From: Cycas panzhihuaensis
Taxonomy: Eukaryota > Cycadophyta
Assembly (NCBI GenBank): GCA_023213395.1
Contig: CM041465.1
Coordinates: forward strand, 101,253,741 to 101,317,740
Direction of reading: 5' to 3'
DNA: 64,000 nt
In this document: in pieces, positions 1 through 12,559 of the stretch
Layout: each line of letters starts with the position of its first letter
Position numbering within the stretch: the first letter of the stretch is position 1
The notes under the pieces: generated by a model
Databases searched by the model: none
Seen by the model: only the letters and a program-made list of their open reading frames with translations
Told to the model about the DNA's origin: nothing
Made by a program: the position numbers and the translations under genes

Positions 1-2
1 GT

Positions 3-731
3 GCCACTCCTATGCATGCCCAAGTTTATACTCATTTGGCTTGTTTCACTGCCCTAGACCCATTTTTACATCTCATTCGTGTCCCTGGGGTCTCCAAAGG
101 GAATGCTCTCTTAAGCAACCTTTGGCATCCCAAGGTAGTCCTTTCACCACCTGCTCTCTCCTAGTGGCCGGATAGTCTACTCCTATACTTGGGTAGCCTC
201 ATTGTTGGGTCCTCTTACCCATCACGGCCATCATTGCTAACCATATGAGCCCCTTTTCTTCACCTTCGACTCTATTATATTTCTTCCCACTGAGGTACTT
301 TCTCATCCATGACTCTCTTCATCTTCACTGATGGTAGAAGCCATGGTAATCTTAGTCCCTCCACCATCACATGGATTCTTCATGACCCTTCTGGATATGA
401 TTTCCTACGTTCTTGAGTCTTCCTCCCTGAGGCTACCAATAATGAAGCCAAGTATATAGTTGTTATTGAAACCCTCACCGATGCACTCTGTTTCCACCAC
501 GGACCCATTGTTCTCCTTTGTAACTCCCAGGTTGTGGTGTCCCATCTCACCCAGGTCTACCAGGTGGAATGCCCACACTTGAGAGCCCCCGCTTCGACCG
601 TCAAGTCTTTATTGGCTTCTTTTTAGTCTGTTAGCATTCAACACATCTCTCAGGCCCTCAACATTAAGGCAAACAGCCTCGTCTACCTCATCCTTGAGTG
701 TTGCCTTCCCCTTCTTGATGATCGCCCTTGA
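3..731 (+). pseudogene. Ty3/gypsy 3' ORF remnant with extra RNase H domain (copy 1)
   Basis: From 312 the frame reads LFIFTDGRSHGN, then EATNNEAKY, then LLCNSQVVVSHL and finally a region ending LLDDRP before the TGA at 729-731. This is the order of an RVT_3/archaeal-like RNase H fold: first Asp in TDG, Glu in NNEAKY, third catalytic Asp in the DSQ motif. Here DSQ has become NSQ, so a catalytic residue is lost, and two in-frame stops lie inside the domain. The same frame upstream (3-311) is mostly open with three stops and probably belongs to the same ORF. Domains of this type are known as an additional RNase H in Tat-lineage Ty3/gypsy elements. Copies 2 and 3 (13650-13895 and 46455-46693, both minus) share the DG-S-GN and TNN-AKY motifs. 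A host RNase H pseudogene is the alternative, but the dispersed copies argue for a mobile element. Confidence 0.72.
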
Positions 732-1671
732 GAGACTTGCCTAGTCGACCAGTCGCCCAAGTCTCAGGCCATCTTGCTCCTTATTTTGTGATCTATTCAC
801 ACCTCTGAAAGCCAGCCGCTAATAAGGTTAAACTATAGCAACCCCTAAGTTTGTTCGTGCACTCTATCTTTTGTGATCATCATGCACCTCCCTTGCACCC
901 TCACGATGGGGGCATCCCCCTCATCCATCATAGCTTCTGATTAATTCTCTGGGTGACACGTAGGCAGTCCCTACATTGTCTCAACCCCCATTCTCATATC
1001 CATGCATTCCACCATGACACTTACTGCCACCCTTGGTTCTTGTCACTATTATGATTATTATATACACGTGCTACTGACAGTTGTTATTACTAGCATTTGC
1101 CATCGCACCATACTTTTGAGCAACAAAGCTCTGCTGCCAAGGGGATAGTGTTTCTTGGCTACTGGGAATGGGTATGGACGAATCGACTCAGGTAAGCACA
1201 GGTATATCTTCCCCTTTATCTCAATGTGGATCAGGACATTATTTGGGTTGCATGGTTTGATTAGCTTATTTTATGATTGGTTATGCATCTCGTTTGAGCA
1301 CCTTGTATGTCTCTAGCCTATGACGACCTCTTCACGGGACATACTCCTTAGTGAGTTATGTACCCCCATGGAATTTCACAATCCTCTGCGTGACCTCCAC
1401 ATCGCCTCGAGCTTCTTCCACTTGGTGTGATCTACTCATACCTCATCTAACTACCACAACCCCTAGCTTCCCTAGGAGTGGTAGGCATTTTCTCCTGTTC
1501 CTAGCATCCTTGGGACTCTTTCCTCATGATATCCTACCCAGTCTAGTCGATTCACCCCTTCAGACTATCCCCAACCATGTGGGTAGGACAGATGGCCCCT
1601 CTTAGGCCCAAGATATCCCTATTTTGGGCTCATGGGACCCTTACTTTGGCCATTTTTGTATCTTGGCTTGG
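732..1671. other. Spacer with no recognisable gene
   Basis: Unique-looking sequence between the extra RNase H remnant and a possible LTR block. No coding motif, RNA gene or clear repeat was seen. By analogy with the minus-strand copies it would be the 3' spacer of a gypsy element. Confidence 0.4.
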
Positions 1672-1711
1672 CACTACTGTAAACTTGGTAGTATTGCGAA
1701 GTTTATCATGG
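1672..1711. repeat. Possible two-unit remnant of the 20-bp TAYC array
   Basis: Two adjacent 20-bp blocks end in TAG and ATGG; the second, tattgcgaagtttatcatgg, resembles units at 49037-49116. A TATA-like tatatatccc follows at about 1842. This is the weakest member of the set and could be coincidence. Confidence 0.35.
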
Positions 1712-3960
1712 TGTGATTGTTGTCTACTATTTTTTATATCTGTCGTGGAAATTCTCACCTTTTTCGTAGAATTACCACGTGGATAAGTTGCCAAATAGAC
1801 CCTACCCAAATCCTAATTGCTCGATTAGGGTTAGGATAGGTATATATCCCAAAAACTCATTCATTTTGGATCTTCTAAGGTCTCCAACAACATTCCTTCT
1901 ACTACAATCCTATACTCTCTTCCCTTCTTCTCACAGGTACATCTGTGACACTGGAGTTTCTACCATTCCAACCAAGGATACACCTATAGCAGCTCTGATA
2001 TGTGGTAGAGGACTCTTCATCTAGCATTTTCAAGTGAGATCTCCATGCTCTCTCCTCAGCTATTATCAAGCAAGTTCCTCCCGCAACATCACTTTGTGAG
2101 GTACCTGGAAAACCCTATGAAACCTACCTTCTTCCACTGTTTACAAGGGTAGAACCACTCTTAATACAGCCTAGTAGGTACCTCTTTCTCTTGTTTTAGG
2201 TTTTAGCACAAATCTATTCCATTAAAGCTTATCTATTGGTATTCCTGTCCTAATTTTTATGTTGTCTATTGTGAATAGGGAGTGTTTTTCTCATTTTGTG
2301 CTTGCCACCTCAAGATCTCTCCCATTCTCCACTGGTTTCTCCTAAGAAAGTTGCGGGAGAGGGTCCATAAGGATTGGGTGAAGGGATCTAAGGTGGAATC
2401 TATCCCATTAGGCCTACTCCCTAAGGGCAAATCCCTTCCCATCCTTTCTCTCTTGCATTAGTGCTTCTCTTGGGCAAACTAGGAGTTTGTGGGACCAATC
2501 CTGCACTGGATATCAGTGTACGCAGCCCTTGTTGCGCTGGTTCCACGCCTGCACACTCTCCTTTTGGGAATCTCTTAAGCCCCAAACATCATTCAACATT
2601 CATCTGGCCCCTTAATAAGGCCGATACGGCGATTCGCTACCCATAGCATCTTCGCTACACATGCAACTCTTCTACATCACATAGCATTCACTCATCTTCT
2701 TGCTTGTTGCCCATAGGCTATGATAGAACTATTGTACTTTACATCCTGAGGCTATGTGGATGTCCACTTGCAAGAGGGTTGGCCATCTTAAGGCTAACCT
2801 CTCTTTTCTTGCTCGGTGTATGTTGTTTTTCTTTATAAGAGTGTAGAGTTAGGTTGAGTAGTAGATTGACTAACTTGAGGCATAAAACTTCAACATTTAT
2901 TTTATGTCATTACACATGTATTAGCTTGTATCTTGGCAGCCCCTTCTTGGAAGGGAAAAACCCTTATGCTTATAGGTTTGGCGGCGATATGCATGGAGGA
3001 AAGGAAGGCTTCAATCTGGGTAACATCTTGCCCTATTGTTTCTTTTTCTTTTCTTTCTTTTGTCGCATAGGAACCATTTCCTTTTGCTTCTTCCTTTTAT
3101 TTTATTTTTACATGGGGAAGGTAAGGAAGCCCCCATCCTCTTCGGTAATGGTTGCATAGTGAGCATAAACTAGAGGACACACATGGAGCACAAGTGGATT
3201 GCCTCCTTCAGCTAAGCTATTTTCTGGGTACATACCTCCTCTTTCGGCACGCCCTTTTCCCTTTTATTGTTGTTGGAGTATATATCCTTGTAATAATTAA
3301 GATACATAAAGACAAAGGGAAACAAATTAGCTTTCATGCATGTATATGTTGCATGGATGATTTTATAGGAAAGAGCATGCCATAACAATCACACTCTTTC
3401 CCCCTTTTTACCTCAACATAAGCATCCCCTTAGGCTTGCATTATTTTGGATTGCATACTTAGACTTGCATGATGCATTTTAGTTATCTCTTTGCTTTATA
3501 AATGGAAAAAAGAGAGGGAGAGCATTGTGTGTTTGTTTCCTTTTTATTGTGATAGCATACAACATTCCCTTACCATACACTCTATACATTCAACCGTTTA
3601 TGGCTTATTTACCATTGTTGAGGCTTGAGTTCCCATCCTCTTACTTTCATATAAATAGGCCCTTGCATCTCATCCCTCTTCCTATAGGAACTCCCCTTTG
3701 GGGTCTCTCCTTCTCCCTTCTAGCCACCCAAGGGTGGGAGGACCTCATCCTTTGGGATTACCCAAGATACTCTCGCGCATATCTCGTCCCTTGACAACAA
3801 AAGTGAAATCTACTCCGAGGAAGTTAGGAACCATTCGTGGGTCCTGAACTCATGCTCTGGCATACGGACACCCTATGTGGTGTCCTCTTCTACTTGTAGG
3901 ATATTACCCACATTCCAGCATTAGTCGTTAACCATCTTAACCCCTACTAAGTGTAGTGAC
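1712..3960. other. Unassigned stretch, possibly LTR and 5' leader
   Basis: No conserved protein motif was found on either strand. A second TATA-like site, catataaatagg, lies near 3649. Position between a plus-strand extra RNase H and a plus-strand protease/RT suggests LTR plus untranslated leader of gypsy material, but no direct repeats confirm this. Open frames here are short and unlike known proteins. Confidence 0.3.
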
Positions 3961-4099
3961 CATCCTACAGATGCGATTCTAGATATCAATGATAATTATA
4001 ATCTCTTATTGGGTTACGCATGGCTCAACCAAAGGGAGTCATCTATTTCTCAAGATAGAGGCAACTTAAATTTGCCTATCAAGGGCAAATCAAAGTTGT
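3961..4099 (+). pseudogene. Ty3/gypsy retropepsin C-terminal fragment
   Basis: The frame reads PTDAILDINDNYNLLLGYAW and then LNQRESSIS. It matches the end of plant Ty3/gypsy aspartic proteases, where a hydrophobic strand is followed by YNLLLGRPW and a Ser-rich segment. The catalytic DTG/DSG part lies upstream and is not recognisable. It is in the same frame as the RT at 5161-5724, 1.1 kb downstream, as expected of one polyprotein. The linker (4100-5160) has many stops. Confidence 0.65.
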
Positions 4100-5160
4100 A
4101 ATTCAAGAGCCTCCTCTAGTTTGCTCTTCTTGTTAGTTATACTAAGCAATCTTTGGGGTAACAGATGAATAAGATAACCCATCTGACCCATCAATTATAG
4201 GGCTCTTTAAGATTGAATGACCTATCAAAGGAGAGAGAGTCCTTCCTCCTCCACTAAACTTGGTACATTTTCCCCTTATTAGTATAGGGAGCTACAGCTA
4301 CTTAGCTATCCTCAATGATAGGGAGTCTAATGATGGGTATGAGAATCCCATGTGACAAATGGCTTTTCTTAATATCATGAGGGGGGAGACATCATAAATT
4401 GATATGACCCCTCTGTTTGGTCCCAACCCCTATGCATTGGGAGTAACCCAATAACAAGTTCCCCCATCTCCACTAGGGTGGGAATCTCATTACCTTCAAG
4501 CATGGCTCACTCACCACTCACCTTAAATCCCACATAGCATGCATCCTTATTAGGGGAACCCACCTCTCCTGAGGAAGCAATAAGGGGAACCATCCCTCTT
4601 CCTTCTATTCAGGCCACCTTTTAAGGAAATATCACTTAGGGGAGAGATGGGGAATCATCCAGCTATAAGTTGGACTCCTCATCTCCCCCTCTCATATGTC
4701 ATGCACTATCAACCTACTTCAATGTGTATGGAATCTTCCAACTTAAGGGCACCACATAATCCCTATTAGTCCATAGTGCTAACGAAGATCAGAATTTATC
4801 TTCTTATATGATGAATCTATTGTTTATAATCCTGATCCTTTTCATAGCTCTTTGTCCTTCTCAAAGGAAAGACCTATCCTAAAGGTATATTCTAATTCCT
4901 TAGAGGAGTCACCTTATTATCTTAATTGGTAAGTCAACCATTAGTAGTGGATCACTCCACCATAAGTTCTTCAACCTCCCATAAGTAAGATTGTCTATGG
5001 GATAGATTTCTTTGAGAATAATAAGGCCTTACTTGAACATTTAGTTAAGACCTCACCTAATCTACCTTTTAGGCACTATAAACTGGGCTTTTAGAAGTGC
5101 CTCACTATCAGTTCTCCACTATTCAACCTAGGAAATGTGATGACTGAACCTAATCCCCAA
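4100..5160 (+). pseudogene. Decayed protease-RT linker of a gypsy pol
   Basis: This is the expected linker between the protease tail and the RT, in the right place and orientation. It shows no conserved motif of its own and is broken by stops in every frame. Confidence 0.4.
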
Positions 5161-5724
5161 ATAGACCAAGCTCCCTCTTACTTTGAAAATGGAATTATCC
5201 TATACATGGGGGTAACTAAGGACATCATCCTTGTCCCTACTCAGGTTATCAAGATTGGGGTTGAGCATACAACTAAGGAGGTCTAGGAATATACAGAACT
5301 ATTCCATGAGTTTTATGATGTGTTTGCATGGGATTACTTTGACATAAATGGCATCGACCCTAATATTGTCACTTACAATCTTACTACAATCTTAGGTGCT
5401 CATCCTATTAGACAAAAATAGTACCCTTTGTATCAAAAGATTTTAGCCACAATTAAAATAGAGGTTGAGAAGTTGCATAATGTAGGCTTAATCACTTTGA
5501 TTGATTACCCAAAATGGGTCTCAAATATTGTCTCAATTGCTAAAAAGAATGGGATAACAAGGATCTGTATGGATTTTTGTGATATTAATAATGCATACCC
5601 AAAAGATAATTTCTCACTACTTTTTATTAATTAAATCATTAATCAAACTATGAGATTTAAAGTCATGTCTTTAATAGACAAATTCTTAAAATATAATCAA
5701 ATTCAAATTTCTCTTGAAGATCTG
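5161..5724 (+). pseudogene. Ty3/gypsy reverse transcriptase, N-terminal part
   Basis: In frame it reads LFHEFYDVFAWDYFDINGID, later a run with EVEKLHNVGLI, then YPKWVSNIVSIAKKNG, ICMDFCDINNAYPKDNF and MSLIDKFLKYNQIQIS. These are the standard landmarks of plant gypsy RT: the DVFAW box, the PVPKKDGK-like strand, the FRDLN-A-PKD-F box and the DGFSGYNQI box holding the first catalytic Asp (here LIDKFLKYNQI). Stops fall at positions where relatives have Gln or Trp. Homology ends just after the YNQI box: the YxDD motif, RNase H and integrase are missing. The minus-strand RT at 59967 is a close relative (both have KLHNVGLI and YPKDNF). Confidence 0.85.
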
Positions 5725-6305
5725 GTTGGATTCTTAGGAGTACCTAGACTAAACATCTCTCGATTCTTATTTCAATTAAAATTAAAAGATGTGGAGTTCA
5801 AGAATACCTAAGGGACTATCTTTACCCAACTCCTAAGAAGGAGTCTTCACCTAGTAGTGTCATCTAATAAGGTGTGAATGGATATAATGAAAGGCATAGA
5901 TATGAAATAAAGTAGTAGAATCCACTAACCTACATGACTCTGTGAAGGAGTTCTAAATCCATAACTACACTAACAATATCCTCAATGTCCTTCCTAAGGA
6001 CTCCTCTCTTGTAATCTTTTCAACCTTTTAGGTTCTACTTAGATGTAGAAGAGGGTAAGTTGATAGGAAAATGATTTGTTTTATTTTGTTCCTTATATTT
6101 GTTTGTGCTTACTTTGTTTTCTTTCTCTTTTTTTTTTTCTTATGATATTTATGGTCACTTTGTCTTCCTTTGGGTTTTGTTCTTCTTTTGTTTTCATTTT
6201 TGTTTCCTCTCTTTTTTTTTAATCTTAATATAATATCAACAAAGAAACAAAATGAAGAAAGCAAGACAAATCTAGATAATCAATGAGACCAAAAGACCAA
6301 ACCTG

Positions 6306-6312
<7 letters not shown>
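5725..6312. other. Unassigned DNA after truncated RT
   Basis: RT homology stops abruptly near 5724. The rest, including a T-rich tract around 6120-6220, has no recognisable coding content and leads into the (AT)n array. Confidence 0.4.
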
Positions 6313-7272
<960 letters not shown>

Positions 7273-7306
7273 ACAATCAAAAGTAAATAAACTAAAAAAG
7301 ATGCAT

Positions 7307-8537
7307 ACTAGCTTTTTATGTCTTTTTTCTTTGTTTTGAAAGGGATGACACTACCAAAGATAAAACACACTATATGATCATTTGTATAAGTTTCTCAAAG
7401 AGATCAATAACATGCAAAACTAGTCAACAAACTTCATCTTTCATACATGTAACTAATTCTTTAAAAAAAAAAGATAATGAATGGTATAAAAAGAAAAGAG
7501 ATTTTTAGAAGATATTACTATTGTTTTCCAATGATTTTCAGACCTATGAGATGATAAGCAAATCATAAATCTGAATCGTAACTTTCACATAAAAAACTAG
7601 TTTTAAAGGTTCTATCACAATTAGAGTAAGAGGGACTGCAAAATGATCCTTAAACCCATATCAAACTGAAAAATCAAAGATGTTTTTGCTTTTTAATATT
7701 TTTAACTTTTCTTTTGAAAGATAAAGAAATAAACTTAAAAGTGAAAATCAATTAAACCACACGATTATAAGAGTGAAACTCCCTTCTTAGTGCAAATGGA
7801 CACCTCAAAATGATAGTTTTTCTTTCCAACTAATCAATTTAATTTCACAAACTTTCCTTCAAAGAAAATCAAAGGAGAATAACAACAACCAAAGGAGGCT
7901 AAAATACAACCCAACCATGCCAAAAGGAGTGGTAACTTCACTAAAATATAAACTGTTGTAAAAGAGTAAGAAGGGATAATTAGATGAGTGATGGAGAGAT
8001 GACCATGCTTTGCCCTAGTCTAACCCTTAAGGAACCCCACAAGGGCTAGTATTTTAGTATATATTTCAAAGTCCAAAATAAATACAAGATCAATGTAATA
8101 ATTAACTAAAGAAAAGAGCAATTTCTAAGCAAAGAATACCTTCAAAGTACTATAAAATAAGCTAAAAACTTAATAAGAAAGACCTTACCTAATTAAAAAA
8201 AGTTTGGAGTATGAAACCTTAATAAAAGCCCAAAAGATTGAAGCTCAGACCATCAACATTCAATATCAATATCACAACATTAAAAATCTTCCATGAATTC
8301 ACCCACAAGTTTTTTTTTAAATCTAAATTTAAGTCTCACAGTAGCACTCTTCAAAAATCTCTAAGAAAACTCAAAAAGTCTACTATAGACTTGAGTAAAT
8401 CACATCCTAACTCGTCAATAATGAATTACATAAGACTCGACATCATTCCTCAGTAATGAAGAGATCAAATTCCATCAAATTTAGGTGGAAGTATACAAAA
8501 TTCTAGTGCACTAGTTGAGTTTTGCATGCATAACAGT
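7307..8537. other. AT-rich DNA without recognised features
   Basis: No domain, direct repeat or RNA gene seen. Frames are closed frequently; a 72-codon frame at 8238-8456 has no recognisable motif. Confidence 0.4.
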
Positions 8538-8632
8538 AAAAAACGTGACCGGTCATATTTTTCAACCTATAAAAACATGACTTTATACTAAAAATACAAT
8601 CGGTTGTGTTTTTGGTAGTGCCAAAAATGTGA
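8538..8632. repeat. Interspersed AAAAAyrTG / CAyrTTTTT short-unit array
   Basis: Forward units start at 8539 (aaaaacgtg), 8571 (aaaaacatg), 8590 (aaaaataca) and 8623 (aaaaatgtg). Inverted units start at 8554 (catattttt) and 8605 (tgtgttttt). Spacing is about 15-20 bp. The same unit forms the more regular array at 10622-10791. Confidence 0.6.
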
Positions 8633-8639
8633 TAAATAT

Positions 8640-9244
8640 GAAGGTAAAATTTTATTCAAAAAAGTAAAAATTTAATATTAAATAGAAATTAAAGCACAAA
8701 AATGACTTTGTAAATGAATAAATGAGCCCAGAACAAGGTGAAAAATATCAAATACAAGTTTAAAAATGACAAGAAATAATAAAATTGGGTGAAATCAAGG
8801 ATGAAACATAAAAATGATAAATTTTAAAGGAGGCATGAGGTCAAATTGATCATGAAGGAAAACGTTAATGTCATAGTTTAAGTCATCAATGGATGATAGT
8901 AAAAATACAAGTCACATCATCATTCATCATAATTCATTAAATCAAATTCATACATTCCTTCATCAAAATGTGGCCTAATTCATAACAAGCAAATCATCAT
9001 TCATTTTCCATAAAACTACACAACAAACATATCAAAACTTACCAATACAATTCAAAAGGCTAAGTTTTAATGAAAGATTTACCCCTTTAATACCTGAAGC
9101 TCCTAGAGATATGATGGTGAAAGGTGGTAATGATATAAATAATCATCATTCTAGTCAGAGTGATAGGAACCAAATAAAGTACATGAATATGACCTAACAT
9201 GAAATGAAATTCGTATAATAACAAGACCAAAAGAAACTTTTTAC
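8640..9244. other. Unassigned AT-rich spacer
   Basis: No coding motif. It lies between the short-unit array and a run of minisatellites, so it is probably LTR or 3' spacer of a minus-strand gypsy element. Confidence 0.3.
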
Positions 9245-9460
9245 TAGAAAATCTACCCAAAAAGATTGGGTATCTACTATCAAAACATCACTATTTATAC
9301 CTCTTACCCAAAAGGACTAAGTATCTAACATCACTAAATTCTACCAAAAAAGACTAGGTATCGATCAATATCAAGAACTTACCTAAAAGGACTGGGTATT
9401 TATCACCAAAATGGCACTACTTTCACCTTTTCCTAAAAGGACTGGGCACCTAATGTTGTC
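9245..9460. repeat. Minisatellite, motif acccaaaaggactgggtatc
   Basis: About five diverged copies of a unit centred on (t)acccaaaaggactgggtatct lie near 9252, 9307, 9348, 9384 and 9424, roughly 36-55 bp apart. Confidence 0.7.
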
Positions 9461-9473
9461 AAACATCTACCTA

Positions 9474-9570
9474 GCACCCACAAACTAGATGGGATTTCAT
9501 TATCATCAACACACTCACAAACTAGATGAGACTTCACTATCAAATGCCCATGAACTAGATGGGACTCTAA
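9474..9570. repeat. Minisatellite, motif cacaaactagatgggactt
   Basis: Three consecutive copies of acccacaaactagatgggat-type sequence with about 33-bp spacing follow directly on the preceding minisatellite. Confidence 0.7.
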
Positions 9571-9651
9571 TGTATAATGGGTCAAAGTTTATCTCTCTTT
9601 AACCATGCATCAGAGGGAAATCTTTTTATCATAGTAAAAAGGATAGACTAT

Positions 9652-10098
9652 CATAGTTTATCACTCATTAATTGGTGATTTTTCATAGCTAACATATTAT
9701 AGTTTAGCCTTGTTAATGGAGTGAGGGCTTTAGAAGGTTGATTATTTTAGTTTAACCTTATTATCAATCAAATTCAAAGGGATTCTTATCATAGTTTAAG
9801 CTCATTAACAGGTAGAAGGGCTTCATAGCATCTATCCTGACATAGTTTCAACTCATTAATAGATGAAAGGAGTTTTAAAGCTAAATTCTATCATAGTTTA
9901 AGTTCATCAATAAGTAAAGGTAAGCTCAAAGCATCAATTCTATCATTGTTTAGACTCATTAACAAGTGAGAAAAGGCTTGGAGTGTCAATCCTGTCATAG
10001 TTTAGACTCATTAATAGGTAGAAAAAAGCTTAGAGTGTCGATCCTATCATAGTTTAGACTCATTAACAAGCAAAAAAAGACTTGAAGTGTGAATCCTT
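9652..10098. repeat. Tandem minisatellite, about nine units of 46-52 bp
   Basis: Units beginning catagtttagactcattaa start near 9652, 9698, 9744, 9790, 9841, 9892, 9943, 9995 and 10047. The first four intervals are about 46 bp and the later ones 51-52 bp. The last three units are most alike. Single diverged copies recur at 12.9-14.9, 45.0-46.2 and 56.9-57.4 kb, and in the opposite orientation at 16.3-16.5 kb. Confidence 0.85.
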
Positions 10099-10538
10099 TA
10101 CAGATAAACATCAAAGATTGATATGTGGAGTAGAATATGGGTGATAAATTATATCTCTAAAGAGGAAATGAGCTCCAACAATCAGAATTACACATCAAAA
10201 TAATACTTGGCCTTTATCAAAGTAAATATATATTCTTGAATATTTATTGACAACTTAATAAAATAGCGATTAAAGGAGAGCATATTTTGCTTTGATAAAT
10301 CCCATGGGTGCTAGCAAAACTTCTACTAAGGAAACACAAGAAAAAGGCCTCCCTATATGTAAGAAAATGGACGAAAAGGTTTCATTTTCATGCAAGGGAG
10401 GAGGAGAAAATGAGAGACCTATAAGTTATTTTCTCATATTCTGGAGCGATCGTGAGCTCTTTCTGGTGGGAGACTGGCTCCATGGGATCCTCATCATCAA
10501 GATGGAGTAGAGAGCTAGATACCCAGTGAGTGATATGT

Positions 10539-10542
10539 GTAT

Positions 10543-10588
<46 letters not shown>
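10539..10588. repeat. (GT)n microsatellite
   Basis: A short impure GT/AT start followed by a run of about 20 GT dinucleotides. His/Thr-rich frames across it are artefacts. Confidence 0.95.
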
Positions 10589-10592
<4 letters not shown>

Positions 10593-10621
10593 TCAATGAA
10601 AAATAAAGTGACATAATGCAA

Positions 10622-10791
10622 AAAATATGGTCACTGCACTAAAAATATGACTAGTGAATGAAAAATGTGATAAGTTAGTGAAAAATGTGACTTTAGCATT
10701 TGAGACCATTGAAAAAAGTCATATTTTTTACTATGAAGTCATGTTTTTTGCCTGTGAAATCACATTTTTAGTTACTTCGTTACACTTTTGA
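10622..10791. repeat. Dyad array: four direct then four inverted 20-bp units
   Basis: aaaaatatg or aaaaatgtg starts at exactly 10622, 10642, 10662 and 10682. After a centre near 10712 the reverse complement, catattttt, catgttttt, cacattttt and tacactttt, starts at 10721, 10741, 10762 and 10782. The result is a two-armed array with 20-bp pitch, just upstream of the plus-strand PMD remnant. Confidence 0.85.
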
Positions 10792-10884
10792 ACCTTTGGT
10801 CAACCAAACTTTGAAAAATAAAAATTTTGAAAGAAAATAATAATCTAACAGACTATAAATGATGTGATATAGGCCCTAGAGAGA

Positions 10885-12540
10885 GTGGAGATGCAAGAGA
10901 ACGAGGGAATGGCCATTGGAGAGCTCATGAGTTATCTTGATGAGGCTGGATGGGGTATTCTAAGAGGATGTGGCCTTTTACAGATGAGTACATCTAACCA
11001 ACTCATCATGGAGTATAAGATATTGCATGATTTTATTAACTGTTGGGTCCTAGGATGCAATAGATTTAGGGTATGAGCTATTGGGGACCTTCAGATTACT
11101 CTGAGGTATGTGAGGACGATCTTAGAGGTCAGCTAACATGGAGAGAGGGTCAAACTTATTTAGGTGACATATGAGAAGTCTTGGATGGCCTACAATAAGT
11201 ACTTAACAGGGTTTGCTAACTAGATAGACTAGTACAGGATCTAGATAGAGGTTGTTAGGACAATAAAAGGGATCCTAGTAGTATGGAGGATCATGCCATG
11301 ATCATCATCTATAGGATAGTAAGTACTTAGAACTTTGTGAGGATTCTAACTCAATGAATAAGAGTGATGAGACAGTGTAAGTAGCGGGTTAAGATCAATT
11401 GGGGGTAGTACATAATTGACAGCATTAGCCACTAGTTATCAAGGATCAGGAGGATGGGGAGGGGTAGATTCTTATACAATTCTATCCTAATGTACTAGTT
11501 ATATAATCATGTTCTATTTATGAGACCAGGAGGAGCATTAGGAGAGCTAGTGATGATGGACCTAGGGATGAATAGGTGGTATATAAGATCACAAATCCAT
11601 AATAAGCTAGTTATCATAGTAGAGGATGCATATATAGGGCTTCCAATCTGGAGTGACAATGAGATAGATGCCATAGAGAGGGCAATATTAGAGGAGGCTC
11701 TTGCAGTTGGATGAGAGATAGGGAGAGGGACAGATGGAGGAGCACAAAGTAAAAAAGGTGGTAGAGGTGGTAAGGAGGTAAGACAAGGAGGTAGAGGAGG
11801 TGCCTCATCTAATAGGGGAGTAGGGGGAAGTCACCAGGTGCTAAAGAGAGGAGGTGGAGCACCTATGGAAGGGAGAGGAGGCTCCACATAGAGCATGGAG
11901 CTAGAGTCAGTAGGTAGGTAGGGCAAGGATAGAAGGTGCAGAGCTAGAGAGGGTTGAGCCACTTACGAGGCTCACCAGGAGCCATAGGGAGGAGAGATAT
12001 TACCCATGGAGGAGATGGGTACAAATCCAATAGGAGGAGGATCATTAGGTATGTGATTTTATTGATTTATTTCCTGTATGATATGGTATTTATTTTCTTT
12101 TTCAAATCTTTTTCTTCTAAGGGACTGATCATGGATTACACGTTTCTATTAGGTAGGTGATGAGATGGTGACCATAAGGAAGGTTCATAGGACATTAGAG
12201 GTAATCTTCCCTTACATTCCATCATTAGAATAGGAATCTATATGGAACATAGTAGATCATAGGCTATTGGGATGTCATATTAACTATTACAGCCATGCAC
12301 TTTGAGCTTAAGACCTCTACATGGATACGAGGGCAGAGTTATAGACATAAGAGTTGGAGCTCATGGTAGATAAGGAGGAGAGATGACACCTACGGAGGAT
12401 GACATTAGCTCATGTAGGAGCTAGATACACTCCATCAACTAGTACAACAATGTAGTAGGGGCTACACCACCTCCCACCCCATTGAGAGTCTACACGTGGG
12501 GAGACTTCAAGTAGGAGGAAGAGGGCAGGTCTAGGTGCTT
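10885..12540 (+). pseudogene. Plant mobile domain (PMD) gene remnant, two exons (copy 1)
   Basis: Exon 1 shows GWGILRGCGLLQMSTSN, LIMEYKILHDFINCWVLGC and, after one stop, GDLQITLRYVRTILE. This follows the PMD order of a helical W-x-x-x-G start, an 'alve-W' helix and the E-x-TLxDV-x-ILGLP segment. A later open piece (11520-11888) has LGMNRWYIRSQIHNK and then a Gly/Arg-rich tail with GGRGG repeats. A likely intron runs from ATTAG|GTATGTG (12049) to an acceptor near 12152-12156. Exon 2 is a degenerate coiled-coil-like stretch (ELELMVDKEER). The minus-strand copy at 17030-21960 shares both exons and the intron position. PMD proteins (MAIN/MAIL family) exist as host genes and inside transposable elements; many stops mark this one as dead. 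It is antisense to the neighbouring gypsy integrase. Confidence 0.6.
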
Positions 12541-12559
12541 TCGAGTGGTTTCATAAAGA

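Noticed and set aside
10388-10621. His/Thr-rich minus frames over the (GT)n run
   Set aside because: Pure microsatellite translation.
10885-12540. PMD as a functional host gene
   Set aside because: Several stops interrupt the conserved core, and the copy lies among gypsy remains with an equally broken partner at 17.0-22.0 kb.
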